Below, piece by piece: positions 1 through 9,615 of a stretch of 64,000 bases of DNA; the stretch's first letter is position 1, and every line of letters starts with the position of its first letter. The notes beneath the pieces are model-generated. The model searched no databases. It was not told where the DNA came from and saw only the letters and a program-made list of their open reading frames with translations. The stretch is from the NCBI RefSeq assembly GCF_013911085.1, contig NZ_JACERN010000006.1, forward strand, positions 1 to 64,000, written 5' to 3'. Source of the DNA: Aquitalea aquatica. GTDB lineage: Bacteria; Pseudomonadota; Gammaproteobacteria; Burkholderiales; Chromobacteriaceae. A program made the translations under genes and the position numbers.

Positions 1-287
1 ATGGGCCCCGTCAAGCATGCCGACGGGTGGCCGGGGCGAGGTCTTAAGCGCCTGCCCTGTTTGAGCGATTTGACCTTAGCAAATCGCGAGTTCAGGCGCG
101 CCTCTCCTCGGTCGGGTCCTGTCGGGCAGCCGCAGGCCATGCTTGTGGGGTGGCCTTGGAGGTGAAGGAGGGCTTGGCCAGGCAAGCCCTCTTTCCCGTC
201 CGCCGCGCGGAAGCGGCAGGTAAACCATCATTCGCTGGAGTAGATTCCCGCCCTGTCGTTACACCGCCCAGCTGCCCAGCTACTCCA
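1..287. other. Window-edge intergenic DNA, no supported gene
   Basis: No recognisable gene. Frame 1 is open from the first base to a TGA at 163-165 (54 codons, Arg/Pro/Leu-rich), which could be a chance open frame or the tail of something cut by the window edge; I recognise no domain. A hairpin with 8-bp arms lies at 169-176 and 183-190, just beyond the end of ubiA, and could help end ubiA transcription although no U-run follows on the minus strand. Confidence 0.3.
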
Positions 288-1160
288 TCACTTCAACAGA
301 TAACTGAGCACGATACCTGCCATCAGCACGGCGCCCACTTGGTTGTTGTCCAGAAAGGCCTTGAAGCACAGCTTGCGGTCGCGAGTGCGGATTTCCCGGT
401 ACTGCTTGGCGATCAGCAACAGGCAGATGGCCAGCGCGGCAAAGAAAGGCCAGCCCAGTGCCAGCTGCCAGCCGATGCCCGCCATCATGATGATGAATAC
501 GGCATGGCACAGCATGATGCCGGTGACGTCGTGATCGCCAAAGGTGATGGCTGAAGTCTTGATGCCGATCTTCAGATCATCCGGCTTGTCCGCCATGGCA
601 TAGGCGGTATCGTAGGCTACGGTCCAGAAGGCGTTGGCCAGCAGCAGCAGCCAGGCCAGCAGTGGTACATGATCGGTGAGCGCGGCAAAAGCCATGGGGA
701 TGCCAAAGGAAAAGGCGATGCCCAGATAGGCCTGCGGCATGGGAAAGAAGCGCTTGGTGAAGGGGTAGCTGGCGGCCACGAAAACCGCAGGCACGCTCAT
801 CAGCCAGGTCAGCCGGTTCAGCGGCAGGATCAGCAGGAAAGAGACGATGGCCAGCGCCAGCGCCAGCCACAGCGCTTCGCGCTCGGTTACCGCGCCCCGG
901 GCAAACGGGCGCTGGCTGGTGCGCTCCACATGCATGTCGTAATGGCGGTCGGCATAGTCGTTGATGACGCAGCCGGCCGAGCGCATCAGGAAGGTGCCGA
1001 GTACGAAAATCACTACCACCACGGCATCCGGCTTGCCATTGCCGGCAATCCACAGCCCCCACAGCGTGGGCCACAGCAAGAGCAGGGTGCCGATGGGCTT
1101 GTCCATGCGCATCAGCTGCTTGTAAACGGTGTAGCGGTCCTTGAGCAGGGCGGTGTTCAT
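288..1160 (-). CDS. ubiA: 4-hydroxybenzoate polyprenyltransferase UbiA
   Basis: Integral membrane prenyltransferase that attaches the polyprenyl tail to 4-hydroxybenzoate, the second committed step of ubiquinone synthesis. The 290-residue protein has the family's two Asp-rich motifs: NDYADRHYD at about 67-75 and DTAYAMADKPDD at about 184-195, which bind Mg-prenyl diphosphate, separated by many hydrophobic helices. The start chosen is the internal Met whose ATG overlaps the ubiC stop by one base (TGATG at 1158-1162); a longer reading frame upstream would add 13 residues inside ubiC with no family resemblance. The ubiC-ubiA pairing is the classic arrangement, product of UbiC being the substrate of UbiA. 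Confidence 0.96.
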   Translation of the reverse strand: MNTALLKDRYTVYKQLMRMDKPIGTLLLLWPTLWGLWIAGNGKPDAVVVVIFVLGTFLMRSAGCVINDYADRHYDMHVERTSQRPFARGAVTEREALWLALALAIVSFLLILPLNRLTWLMSVPAVFVAASYPFTKRFFPMPQAYLGIAFSFGIPMAFAALTDHVPLLAWLLLLANAFWTVAYDTAYAMADKPDDLKIGIKTSAITFGDHDVTGIMLCHAVFIIMMAGIGWQLALGWPFFAALAICLLLIAKQYREIRTRDRKLCFKAFLDNNQVGAVLMAGIVLSYLLK

Positions 1161-1678
1161 CAGGTGAAGTCCTCCAGGGCGGGCAGGAATAGCTCGCATA
1201 CCACCAGCGGGGCCTGTTCCAGTACAAAGCGGCAGCGGCGTGCCGTCAGGCTGGTGCTATCGCTTGCACAGGCCTGGTGCAAGGGATGGGACGGACCCAG
1301 TTGCTGATAGTGCAGCGGGCCGCGCTGCAGCTGTGGCAGGCCGCCAAACAGGGTGAGTCCGAGCGAACGGCTGCCACGGTCCAGAATGGGCTGCCATATC
1401 GGGCAGTCCAGCCGGGCGATGCTGCGGGCGTACACCACCGGGGTGTCGTCCAGGGTCAGCAGTACATGGCGGGCATACAGCAGGCTGTCGGCCGGCAGGG
1501 CAAGCAGGGCGAGCTCGTCCGGGTTGGCCTGGCTGGCACCTTGTGACAATACCTGCACACCGAAGCGGTGGCCGGTGGCCAGCAGTCGCTCGGTGAGCGA
1601 TCCGGCTTCGCTGACGAAGGCCAGCAAGCCGGGGGCAAGGTCGGGGGGCTGCGGCAGCCAGTGTGTATCCTGAATCAT
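1160..1678 (-). CDS. ubiC: chorismate--pyruvate lyase UbiC
   Basis: Soluble chorismate lyase that splits chorismate to 4-hydroxybenzoate and pyruvate, feeding the next gene ubiA. The 172-residue form starting MIQDTHWLP fits the family size (about 165 residues). The frame is open further upstream (in-frame starts at 1687 and 1762), but those extensions look unrelated to the family; none of the possible starts has a strong ribosome-binding site, so the exact N-terminus is uncertain. The core segments around the active-site region (YARHVLLTLDDTPVVYARS and GSRSLGLTLF) are as expected for UbiC. Confidence 0.92.
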   Translation of the reverse strand: MIQDTHWLPQPPDLAPGLLAFVSEAGSLTERLLATGHRFGVQVLSQGASQANPDELALLALPADSLLYARHVLLTLDDTPVVYARSIARLDCPIWQPILDRGSRSLGLTLFGGLPQLQRGPLHYQQLGPSHPLHQACASDSTSLTARRCRFVLEQAPLVVCELFLPALEDFT

Positions 1679-1839
1679 GGCGCGCATTATGCCAAAGCCG
1701 GACAAGGCTTGTCCTGTTTGTTGACAGTAATACGACAATGGCCTTGTCTGTTTATACCGCACTGCAGCAGCCGCAGGTATGATGAAAGCCCGATTTTGGC
1801 CGACGGCCTGGCTTGTAGTGGTGCGCTGCTACAGGCGGA

Positions 1840-2205
1840 ATGATGATCATGATAGAAACCCTGTTGTGGCTGGTGGGTTACCAGCTGGCTGGCGAGCTGA
1901 TCAGCCGCAGCTTTTCCCTGCCTTTGCCCGGCCCGGTGTTGGGCATGTTGCTACTGTTTTGCACGCTGGCTGCGCGCAAGTCGGTGCCGGACAGCATGAA
2001 GCTGAATGTGCCGCGTTTTCTGTCACATCTGTCGCTGCTGTTCATTCCTGCTGGCGCAGCCGTGCTGGCCTATCGTGATTTGCTGGCCGGTTTCGGCTGG
2101 CAATTGCTGGTGGTACTGGCGGCGTCCACCACCTTGACCTTGCTATTGCCCGGCCTGTTGCTGAAGTTGCTGTTGGCGCGCCATCGGCACAAGGAGGAGG
2201 CATGA
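1840..2205 (+). CDS. CidA/LrgA family holin-like membrane protein
   Basis: A 121-residue, very hydrophobic protein with about four transmembrane segments and the family hallmark PLPGPVLGMLLLF at about 28-40. CidA/LrgA proteins are holin-like inner-membrane proteins, linked in other bacteria to murein hydrolase control, cell lysis or transport of small organic acids. An AGGCGG ribosome-binding site sits about 6 bases before the first of three closely spaced ATGs (1840, 1843, 1849), so the N-terminus may vary by a few residues. The stop overlaps the start of the LrgB-type gene (ATGA), so the two are translationally coupled and likely form one complex. No LysR-type regulator sits beside them. 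Confidence 0.87.
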   Translation: MMIMIETLLWLVGYQLAGELISRSFSLPLPGPVLGMLLLFCTLAARKSVPDSMKLNVPRFLSHLSLLFIPAGAAVLAYRDLLAGFGWQLLVVLAASTTLTLLLPGLLLKLLLARHRHKEEA

Positions 2206-2915
2206 ATCCGATGGCTGCCGTTGAGGTCATGCGTACTTCGCCGTTAAGCGGGGTATTTGTCACCTTGCTGGCCTATAAGCTGGCAGTGCTGTTCAACCGC
2301 CGCTGCAAGGGGCATCCGCTGTCCAACCCGGTGCTGATCGGCGTGCTGTTGTTGCTGGGCTGGCTGCTGGCCACCAGCACCAGCTACCGCGACTACATGA
2401 AGGGCGGGGTGATGGTACAGATGCTGTTGGGTCCAGCCACCGTCGCGCTGGCGGTGCCGCTATACGGCAATCTGTCGCGGCTGAAGCGTGCGGCCGGCCC
2501 GCTGGCCATCACCATCTTGTTTGGCGGGCTGGTCGGTATCGTCAGTGCGGTGGGCATAGGCTGGCTGTTGCAATTGCCGCAGCAGGTGTTGTTGTCGCTG
2601 ACCACACGTGCGGTGACCACGCCGATTGCCATGAGTGTATCGCAGGGCGTGGGCGGCATTCCCGAGCTATCGGCGATGTTTGTCATCCTGTCTGGTATTT
2701 TTGGTGCGGTCATCGTCAAGCCGCTGTTTTCCTTGCTGGGCATGGGCGACGATATGGTGTTGGGTACTGCTACCGGTATTTCGGCACACGGTATCGGAAC
2801 GGCGCGGGTGTTTCAGCTGTCTGAGACTGCCGGCGCTTTCGCCGGACTGGCGATGGGGCTTAATGGCGTGGTCACCGCCATTCTGGTGCCCTTGCTGGCA
2901 CCGCTACTGCACTAG
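2202..2915 (+). CDS. LrgB/CidB family membrane protein
   Basis: Partner of the CidA/LrgA-type protein: a 237-residue polytopic membrane protein of the LrgB/CidB (PlsY-unrelated, PF04172) family. The conserved stretch TRAVTTPIAMSVSQ at about 132-145 and GTATGISAHGIGTAR at about 190-204 are typical of this family. Its start overlaps the stop of the preceding gene by four bases, so both come from one mRNA. Related plant and bacterial proteins transport glycolate or pyruvate, so an organic-acid transport role is as plausible as a lysis role; the sequence alone does not decide. Confidence 0.88.
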   Translation: MNPMAAVEVMRTSPLSGVFVTLLAYKLAVLFNRRCKGHPLSNPVLIGVLLLLGWLLATSTSYRDYMKGGVMVQMLLGPATVALAVPLYGNLSRLKRAAGPLAITILFGGLVGIVSAVGIGWLLQLPQQVLLSLTTRAVTTPIAMSVSQGVGGIPELSAMFVILSGIFGAVIVKPLFSLLGMGDDMVLGTATGISAHGIGTARVFQLSETAGAFAGLAMGLNGVVTAILVPLLAPLLH

Positions 2916-3123
2916 CGTCAGGATTTACCGTGTCGGGTAAGTGTTTGTCCGACATGTGGCTGACACAAGCCTGGTGTAGGCTAGCGCTGCTAGTTTTGCC
3001 GCGCGGGAAGCGTGCCGCAAGCGGCGGCAGGCGCAGTACACTGCGTGTTGTCGCGCCATGGCAGGTGACACTGTCCCGTGCTGTGGTGTGAGCAAGCGCC
3101 AACAACAATAACGGAGGTGAAAA

Positions 3124-3582
3124 ATGGATCTGATCCTGTGGCGTCATGCCGAAGCAGAGGATGGTTCTGATGATCTGGCCCGGGCGTTGACCCGTAATGG
3201 CCAGCAACAAGCCAGCCAGATGGCTCAGTGGCTGCGCGATCGTCTGCCGGAGGATTTCATCCTGCTGGCATCGGAAGCCAAACGTTCGCAGCAGACAGCG
3301 GCGCTGCTAAGCAAGCGCTTTACTGTCATGCCGGAGCTGAATCCGGATGCATCCGTCGAGCAGGTATTGAAAGCCGTGAACTGGCCGGAAGCGGGCAAGA
3401 CCATCGTGCTGGTCGGCCATCAGCCGTATATCGGCCGGCTGTCGGCCCTGTTGCTGGGTGAACAACCGTTGTTGTGGAGCGTGAAAAAAGGCTCGGTATG
3501 GTGGCTGAATCATCGGGTGCGCCACGATCTGGAACAGGTACGCCTGAAGGTGATGATGACCCCCGGCATGCTCAAGCCCTGA
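3124..3582 (+). CDS. sixA: phosphohistidine phosphatase SixA
   Basis: Small (152-residue) cytoplasmic phosphatase of the histidine phosphatase superfamily. The N-terminus MDLILWRHAEAED carries the RH motif (His8 is the phospho-acceptor) and the second catalytic His lies in LVGHQPY near residue 100. In E. coli SixA dephosphorylates HPt-domain or PTS NPr phosphohistidines. A very strong ribosome-binding site (GGAGGTG) sits 5 bases before the ATG. It stands alone between the lrgAB-like pair and a convergent AraC gene, and ends in its own terminator. Confidence 0.88.
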   Translation: MDLILWRHAEAEDGSDDLARALTRNGQQQASQMAQWLRDRLPEDFILLASEAKRSQQTAALLSKRFTVMPELNPDASVEQVLKAVNWPEAGKTIVLVGHQPYIGRLSALLLGEQPLLWSVKKGSVWWLNHRVRHDLEQVRLKVMMTPGMLKP

Positions 3583-3608
3583 TTGTCTGGTAGTTAACCG
3601 CCAGCCCT

Positions 3609-3630
3609 AGCCCCTTGCGAGGGGCTTTTT
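3609..3630 (+). terminator. Rho-independent terminator after sixA
   Basis: Stem AGCCCC / GGGGCT (3609-3614 and 3621-3626) with a 6-base loop and a run of five T, 26 bases after the sixA stop. Confidence 0.85.
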
Positions 3631-3683
3631 GCTGCCTGCTGGCATGGCCAGTGTTGCCTCATCAGCTGCTGGGCTGGGCGACT

Positions 3684-4535
3684 TCAGCCGGGCGTATCCT
3701 GCTCACGCAGCTGCCGCCACTCGCGGGGACTCAGCCCGCACTGCGCCTTGAACGCACGCGACAGTGCGGCTTCGCTGCCATAACCGACGGCAATGGCGAT
3801 CATCTTCAGCGACTCTCCGCGCTGTAAGGCTTGTTGCGTCAGCCGGACGCGCCAGTTCTGCAAATAAGCCCCTGGCGTACTGCCGACCGTGTGGCGAAAG
3901 CTGCTGGCGAACACGCTGCGCGACATGCCGGCGATGGTGGCCAGCGCATCCAGCGACCATTCCTGGCCGGGCTGCTCGTGCATGGCGACCAGCGCCTTGC
4001 GCAATTTGGGATGAGACAAGCCAGCCAGCATACCGCCATTGATCTCTTTGCTTTCCATCAGTTGCCGCAGCAGCTGGATCAGCACCACTTCGAATAGCTT
4101 GTCGATCAGGGCGTGGCGGCCGCAGCGCTCGCTGAAGGCCTCCTCGAATAGCAGCGCCAGCACCGGCGCGGCACCATCAATCGTCTCCAGTGGCAGGCAG
4201 ATCACATCCGGCAAGCCGTTGACGATAGGGTTATCGCTGCCGCCAGCAAAATGCAGCTCGGCACAGGTCAGGTCGGCACCGCACACCGGGTCGGTGATGA
4301 AACGACGGGCCATGGGCCGTGGATAGAACAGCAGGCTGGGCTCATTCACATATAGCGTGGGCTGGCCCGGATGAATGATTTCCATGGCGCCGGAGCGGAT
4401 CAGGTGCAGCTGTCCGACTGCGCCGGCTGCCGTGAAATCGGTGATCCCGCACAGGGATCCGGAATGAAACATGCGCGCATGCACTGGAAAGTGCTGCAAT
4501 AAGGCATTCAGGCGGTCGGTGCAGGATTCGGTCAA
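3684..4535 (-). CDS. AraC-family transcriptional regulator (cupin sensor)
   Basis: A 283-residue regulator. The N-terminal half resembles the cupin-type sensor of AraC proteins (segment MEIIHPGQPTLYVNEPSLLFYPRP around 51-74, CAELHFAGG near 91), and the C-terminal 100 residues form two helix-turn-helix units: SLDALATIAGMSRSVFASSF and LKMIAIAVGYGSEAALSRAF followed by the usual GLSPREWR. This sensor type (cupin_6) is common in regulators of neighbouring oxidoreductases or efflux genes, but no such target is adjacent: it is convergent with sixA and lies downstream of metE. Ligand and target are unknown. Confidence 0.87.
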   Translation of the reverse strand: MTESCTDRLNALLQHFPVHARMFHSGSLCGITDFTAAGAVGQLHLIRSGAMEIIHPGQPTLYVNEPSLLFYPRPMARRFITDPVCGADLTCAELHFAGGSDNPIVNGLPDVICLPLETIDGAAPVLALLFEEAFSERCGRHALIDKLFEVVLIQLLRQLMESKEINGGMLAGLSHPKLRKALVAMHEQPGQEWSLDALATIAGMSRSVFASSFRHTVGSTPGAYLQNWRVRLTQQALQRGESLKMIAIAVGYGSEAALSRAFKAQCGLSPREWRQLREQDTPG

Positions 4536-4681
4536 TTCGGTACTCCCTGTTGATTTATCGGCATTTTATGTGGCCAGGAGTATTTTATCCAACTGAAAAG
4601 TAGCATCAGCATCCGCTACAGTAGCCTGGCCATTTCCTATGGTGGATGGCCGGGTGAGTGCGGGCCGCTTTTGGTTACGCC

Positions 4682-4760
4682 AAAAAAAGAGGGCTCCCGA
4701 AGGAGCCCTGATCAGCGGGTACCAAGCGGGCCGCGAAGGCCCTGAGAGAGAGTCTTGGTA
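4682..4760 (-). terminator. metE terminator and 3' stem-loop region
   Basis: On the minus strand an 8-bp GC-rich stem (4690-4697 with 4702-4709, tetraloop) is followed by seven U (4682-4688), a clear intrinsic terminator about 100 bases past the metE stop. Between it and metE a second inverted repeat pairs TACCAAG (4720-4726) with CTTGGTA (4754-4760) and encloses a short GGGCC/GGCCC hairpin. Confidence 0.8.
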
Positions 4761-4804
4761 AATAAATATTAAAAATACTTTTCAATAAATGCAATGAATG
4801 ACGG

Positions 4805-7090
4805 TTAGCTAAGCCGTGCTGCCAACTGCTGGCGCAGCCTTTTCGCCACACTCACCATATTGGCCAGCGCAGCTTCCACCTCTGGCCAGCTACGGGTTTT
4901 CAGTCCGCAATCGGGATTGACCCACAAGCGTTCGGCCGGAATCACCTGCAAGGCCTTGTCCAGCAGGGCTGCCATTTCGGCCTCGGCTGGCACGCGCGGG
5001 CTGTGGATGTCGTACACCCCGGGGCCGATGTCATTGGGGTAGCGGAAATCGGCAAAGTCTTGCAGCAGGGCCATGTCGGAGCGTGAGGTTTCGATGGTGA
5101 TCACGTCGGCGTCCAGTGCGGCAATCTGCGGCAGGATGTCGCCAAATTCCGAGTAGCACATATGAGTGTGAATCTGGGTGCTGTCATCAATGCGCCAGCT
5201 GCACAGGCGGAAAGCCTCGCCCGCCCACTGCAGATAAGCCGCTTGCTGTGCCTGCTGCAGGGGCAGGCCTTCGCGAATGGCCGGTTCGTCGATCTGGATG
5301 ATGCGGATGCCGGCGTTTTCCAGATCCAGCACTTCTTCGTTCAGTGCCAGGGCAATCTGCTTGCAAACCGTGCTGCGTGGCAGATCGTTGCGGACAAAGC
5401 TCCACTGCAGCATGGTGACCGGGCCGGTCAGCATGCCTTTTACCGGGCGCGTGCTCAGGCTTTGTGCATAGACGGCCCAGCGCACGGTCATCGGCTGCGG
5501 CCGGGCCACATCGCCGACGATAATGGGTGGTTTGACGCAGCGGCTGCCATAGCTCTGCACCCAGCCCAGCCGGGTAAAAGCAAAACCGTTCAGCTGTTCG
5601 CCGAAGTATTCCACCATGTCGTTACGTTCGGCTTCGCCATGTACCAGCACATCCAGTCCCAATGCTTCTTGGCGGCGAATGGCCAGGGTGATTTCTTCCT
5701 GCATGGCCTGTTCGTAACTGGCTGTGTCCAGTTCACCGCGCTTGAAGGCTGCCCGAGCGCTGCGGATGCTGGCGGTTTGCGGGAAAGAGCCGATGGTGGT
5801 GGTGGGCAGCAGCGGCAGTTTGAGCCAGGCCTGCTGTTGGGCAATGCGCTGGGCAAAGGGCAGGGGGCGCTGGTCGGCGCCGGCTGGCAGCGAGGCCAGA
5901 CGCTGCTGCACGGCCGGCCGGTGAATCAGCGGGCTGCTGCGGCGCTGTGCCTGCACATGGTCGCTGGATTGCAGTTCATTACTGATGCTGGCACGGCCCT
6001 GCTCCAGCCCGCGCTGCAGCAGCTTCAGTTCGTTCAGTCTTTGTACGGCAAAGGCCAGCCAGCTGCGGATATCGGCATCCATTTCGGTTTCGGCTGCCAC
6101 ATCGAAGGGGCTGTGCAGCAGCGAGCAGCTGGGTGCCAGCCACAGGCGCTCGCCCAGTTGTGCGGCCACCGGCTCCAGCTGTGCCAGCACGGCGCTCAGG
6201 TCGCTGCGCCAGACATTGCGGCCATCCACCACGCCGGCAGACAGCACCTTGTCATCCGGCCACTGCTGCATGAAGTGGGTCAGTTGCTCCGGTGCGCGGA
6301 CCAGGTCCAGATGCAGGCCGGCGACCGGCAGGCTGTGCAATAGCGGGGCATGCTGGGCGACGCTGCCAAAGTAAGTTGCCAGCAATAGCTTGAGCGGGCT
6401 GCTGGCAGCCAGTTGCTGATAGGCCGGGGCAAAGGCCGCCAACCAGTCTGCTGGCAGGTCCAGCGCCAGAATGGGTTCATCCAGCTGTACCCAGGACACG
6501 CCCTGTTGCTGCATGGCTTGCAACAGGCTCTGGTAGCAACGCAGCAGGGCTGGCAGCAATTGCAAACGGTCAAAGTCGCCACCCTTGCATTTGCCCAGCC
6601 ACAGCAGGGTGAGCGGCCCGATCAGCACCGGTTTGGCCTGGATGCCCAGCGCGCGCGCTTCGGCCAATTGGGCCAGCAGCGGCGCGGGGGTGGCGCTGAA
6701 AGCGGTATCCGCCTGCCATTCCGGTACCAGATAGTGGTAGTTGGTATCGAACCATTTGGTCATTTCCAGTGCGGGCTGGCGGCTATTGCCGCGTGCCAGC
6801 TGGAAGTATTGCGCGCTGTCCAGCCGGGCAGGGTCAAAGCCGAAGCGGGCCGGAATGGCACCCACCAGAATCTGAGCGTCCAGCACATGGTCGTACAGCG
6901 AAAAGTCGCCCACGGGCGACAGCTGGATGCCCGCTCCCTTTTGCAGCAGCCAATGGCGCTGGCGCAGTGAGCGTGCGCCCTGGCGCAGGGCTTGTTCGTC
7001 TATCTGGCCTTGCCAGAAATTTTCCAGCAGGAATTTGAGTTCACGTTTGGCGCCGATGCGGGGAAAGCCGGCCAGGTGCAGTGTGGTCAT
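4805..7090 (-). CDS. metE: cobalamin-independent methionine synthase MetE
   Basis: Transfers the methyl group from 5-methyltetrahydropteroyltri-glutamate to homocysteine, the last step of methionine synthesis, without B12. The 761-residue length matches the family (about 755). The N-terminal half ([13 protein letters not shown], 5-17) binds folate; the C-terminal half holds the zinc ligands, seen as [11 protein letters not shown] and [10 protein letters not shown] near the end. The chosen start is Met of [13 protein letters not shown], preceded by AAGGAC; a frame extension of 21 residues upstream runs into the MetR operator region and is unlikely to be translated. It is transcribed divergently from metR, the usual arrangement for MetR-activated metE. 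Confidence 0.97.
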   Translation of the reverse strand: MTTLHLAGFPRIGAKRELKFLLENFWQGQIDEQALRQGARSLRQRHWLLQKGAGIQLSPVGDFSLYDHVLDAQILVGAIPARFGFDPARLDSAQYFQLARGNSRQPALEMTKWFDTNYHYLVPEWQADTAFSATPAPLLAQLAEARALGIQAKPVLIGPLTLLWLGKCKGGDFDRLQLLPALLRCYQSLLQAMQQQGVSWVQLDEPILALDLPADWLAAFAPAYQQLAASSPLKLLLATYFGSVAQHAPLLHSLPVAGLHLDLVRAPEQLTHFMQQWPDDKVLSAGVVDGRNVWRSDLSAVLAQLEPVAAQLGERLWLAPSCSLLHSPFDVAAETEMDADIRSWLAFAVQRLNELKLLQRGLEQGRASISNELQSSDHVQAQRRSSPLIHRPAVQQRLASLPAGADQRPLPFAQRIAQQQAWLKLPLLPTTTIGSFPQTASIRSARAAFKRGELDTASYEQAMQEEITLAIRRQEALGLDVLVHGEAERNDMVEYFGEQLNGFAFTRLGWVQSYGSRCVKPPIIVGDVARPQPMTVRWAVYAQSLSTRPVKGMLTGPVTMLQWSFVRNDLPRSTVCKQIALALNEEVLDLENAGIRIIQIDEPAIREGLPLQQAQQAAYLQWAGEAFRLCSWRIDDSTQIHTHMCYSEFGDILPQIAALDADVITIETSRSDMALLQDFADFRYPNDIGPGVYDIHSPRVPAEAEMAALLDKALQVIPAERLWVNPDCGLKTRSWPEVEAALANMVSVAKRLRQQLAARLS

Positions 7091-7170
7091 GGTGGGGTCC
7101 TTGTCTGTCAGTGTCCCCAGCATCGGTGAATCTGCTGTATGATTCAAACTCATTTTTTTGTTGTTTTGAA

Positions 7171-7183
7171 TGAATTTAATTCA
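7171..7183. promoter_or_regulatory. MetR binding site in the metE-metR divergent region
   Basis: A perfect match to the MetR consensus TGAA-N5-TTCA; flanking A and T extend the palindrome to 15 bp. It sits 81 bp upstream of metE and 23 bp before metR, the position from which MetR with homocysteine activates metE and represses its own gene in enterobacteria. Confidence 0.85.
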
Positions 7184-7205
7184 TGATTATCGGAAAGCCC
7201 ACGCC

Positions 7206-8123
7206 ATGCTGGAACTACGTCATCTGCGTACGCTGATTGCCCTGCAGGAAACCGGCAGTGTGTCACTGGCAGCCGAGCGGGTGTTTCTTACCCAGTCGGC
7301 CCTGTCGCACCAGCTCAAGCAGCTGGAGGCGTATTACCAGCAGCCGCTGTTCGAACGCAAAACCCAGCCGCTGCGCTTTACCCTGGCTGGCGAGCGCCTG
7401 CTGGCATTGGCGCGTGATTTGCTGGACAAGGTGGCATCCGCCGAGCGCGATCTGGCGCGCATCCGCCAGGGCGAGGCGGGGGAGCTGCGGGTGGCGGTGG
7501 AGTGCCACACCTGTTTCGACTGGCTGATGCCGGCCATGGACAGCTTTCGCCAGCACTGGCCGGCAGTGGAGCTGGACATTGTTTCCGGTTTTCATGCCGA
7601 CCCGGTAGGGCTATTGCTGACGCGGCGCGCTGATCTGGCCATCGTGTCGGAGGCCGAGCCGCAGGCCGGCATCGTCCACCAGCCCTTGTTTGCCTATGAG
7701 ATGGTGGGCATTGTGGCGCGTGATCATCCGCTGGCGGAAAAGAAGGTGTGGCAGGCGCAGGACTTTGCCAATGAAACGCTGATTCACTATCCGGTGCCGG
7801 ACGAGATGCTGGACTTATGGCGCAAGGTACTGCTGCCGGCCAGGGTCAGCCCGTTGCGCCGTACCAGCGAGCTGACGGTGGCCATCATCCAGCTGGTGGC
7901 CAGCCGGCGCGGCGTGGCGGCCCTGCCGTTCTGGGCCGTCAAGCCTTATCTGGAGCGCGGCTATGTGGTGGCGCGGCGGATTGGTGAGCAGGGGCTGAGC
8001 AGCGAGCTGTACGCTGCCTTGCGCAGCGAGGATGCCGGGCTAGCCTATATGCAGGATTTCCTGAGTACGGTGCGGGAGCGCAGCTTTGCCACGCTCCCCG
8101 GGCTGACCGTGCTGGAGGGCTGA
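7206..8123 (+). CDS. metR: LysR-family methionine regulator MetR
   Basis: Homocysteine-responsive LysR-type activator of metE and other methionine genes. The 305-residue protein begins MLELRHLRTLIALQETGSV, with the winged helix-turn-helix at about 18-50 (SLAAERVFLTQSALSHQLKQLE) and an effector domain from about 90 (VAVECHTCFDWLMPAM is a MetR hallmark segment). The ATG at 7206 is chosen because the upstream extension of 12 residues would overlap the MetR operator. Its location back-to-back with metE and the operator at 7171-7183 support the identity. Confidence 0.95.
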   Translation: MLELRHLRTLIALQETGSVSLAAERVFLTQSALSHQLKQLEAYYQQPLFERKTQPLRFTLAGERLLALARDLLDKVASAERDLARIRQGEAGELRVAVECHTCFDWLMPAMDSFRQHWPAVELDIVSGFHADPVGLLLTRRADLAIVSEAEPQAGIVHQPLFAYEMVGIVARDHPLAEKKVWQAQDFANETLIHYPVPDEMLDLWRKVLLPARVSPLRRTSELTVAIIQLVASRRGVAALPFWAVKPYLERGYVVARRIGEQGLSSELYAALRSEDAGLAYMQDFLSTVRERSFATLPGLTVLEG

Positions 8124-8139
8124 TGCACGGTACTGTGCT

Positions 8140-9588
8140 TCAGGCCTGCTCGTCATGGGCTTCCATGCCCAGTTCCTGAATCTTGCGGGTGAGGGTGTTG
8201 CGGCCCCAGCCCAGCAGATGCGCTGCTTCCACCTTGCGCCCGCCGGTGTGTGCCAGGCCAGTGCGAATGCAGCTTTCCTCAAAGCGCCGGCACAGATCGT
8301 CGATGATGCCCACCTCGCCAGCGCGCAGACGGCGTGCCACCTCTTCGGCCAGGCCTAGCGTCCAGTCCACCACATGCACGCTGTTGCTGGCGACCGGGCT
8401 GCCTTCACCGTCCGTCACCGGGCTGGTGGCTTCCGGTTCGCGCAGTTCGGCCGGCAGGTCGCCCACCTCGACTTGCTGGCCCGGTGCCATCACGGTAATC
8501 CACTGACACAGGTTTTCCAGCTCGCGCACATTGCCGGTGAAGCTGTGGAACTTGATCACCTCCATCGCCGCATCGGTCAGCCGCTTCGGCTCCACCCCCA
8601 GGCTGCTGGCGCTCTTGGCCAGAAAGTGGCGGGTCAGCAGCGGAATATCTTCGCGCCGTTCGCGCAGCGGTGGCAGGCGCAGGCGGATCACGTTCAGGCG
8701 GTGGAACAGGTCTTCACGGAACAGGCCGCGTTTGACCCGGTCTTCCAGATGCTGGTGGGTGGCGGCAATCACCCGCACATTGGCCTTGATCGGCACATGG
8801 CCGCCCACGCGGTAGAAGTGTCCGTCCGACAGCACACGCAGCAGGCGGGTTTGCAGCTCGGTGGGCATGTCGCCGATTTCATCCAGAAACAGCGTGCCGC
8901 CTTCGGCTTCTTCAAAGCGGCCGCGACGGGTGGCCAGTGCGCCGGTAAACGCACCTTTTTCATGGCCGAACAGTTCGGACTCCAGCAGGTCTTTCGGGAT
9001 GGCGGCGGTGTTCAGGGCGATGAAGGGCTTGCTCGCCCGTACCGAGTGACGGTGCAGCGCTTCGGCCACCCTTTCCTTGCCGGTACCGGATTCACCGGTA
9101 ATCAGCACGGTGACATGCGATTGCGACAGGCGGCCAATGGCGCGGAATACATCCTGCATGGCAGGAGCCTGGCCTAGCAGCACCGGCATGGCTTCCACGC
9201 CGCCGCTGGCTTCGATCTGGCTATTGCTTTCGGCCAGTGCGCGCTCGATCAGCTGCACCGCCTGGTCGACATCAAAGGGTTTGGGCAGGTATTCGAAAGC
9301 CCCGCCCTGAAACGCGGCCACGGCCGAATCCAGATCAGAGTGCGCAGTCATGATGATGACCGGCAATTGCGGGTGGTCGGCCTTGACCCGCGACAGGAAC
9401 TTCAAGCCATCAGTACCCGGCATGCGGATATCGGAAATGATCACGCGCGGGGTGTTGTCATACAGGGCATTGAGTGCGTCGTCTGCACTGGAAAAGCTGT
9501 CAAAGCCGATGCCGCTGCGGCCTAGCGCCTTTTCCAGTACCCAGCGGATGGCTTTGTCGTCATCGATGATCCACACCGGGTTATTCAT
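8140..9588 (-). CDS. ntrC: nitrogen regulation response regulator NtrC (NR(I))
   Basis: Sigma-54 enhancer-binding activator of nitrogen-limitation genes. The 482-residue protein has a receiver domain (1-120, phospho-acceptor Asp53 in SDIRMPG), an AAA+ domain (about 140-375) with Walker A GESGTGKE and the sigma-54-contacting GAFTGA loop, and a C-terminal Fis-type helix-turn-helix. It lies 27 bases downstream of ntrB in the same direction, forming the ntrBC two-component pair. NtrC-type palindromes occur upstream of glnA and upstream of ntrB in this window. Confidence 0.97.
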   Translation of the reverse strand: MNNPVWIIDDDKAIRWVLEKALGRSGIGFDSFSSADDALNALYDNTPRVIISDIRMPGTDGLKFLSRVKADHPQLPVIIMTAHSDLDSAVAAFQGGAFEYLPKPFDVDQAVQLIERALAESNSQIEASGGVEAMPVLLGQAPAMQDVFRAIGRLSQSHVTVLITGESGTGKERVAEALHRHSVRASKPFIALNTAAIPKDLLESELFGHEKGAFTGALATRRGRFEEAEGGTLFLDEIGDMPTELQTRLLRVLSDGHFYRVGGHVPIKANVRVIAATHQHLEDRVKRGLFREDLFHRLNVIRLRLPPLRERREDIPLLTRHFLAKSASSLGVEPKRLTDAAMEVIKFHSFTGNVRELENLCQWITVMAPGQQVEVGDLPAELREPEATSPVTDGEGSPVASNSVHVVDWTLGLAEEVARRLRAGEVGIIDDLCRRFEESCIRTGLAHTGGRKVEAAHLLGWGRNTLTRKIQELGMEAHDEQA

Positions 9589-9615
9589 AGCAGCCCTCGT
9601 TTCTGTTATTTGGGT

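Noticed and set aside
5162-6343. 393-codon open frame on the plus strand
   Set aside because: Antisense to metE; composition and lack of motifs mark a shadow.
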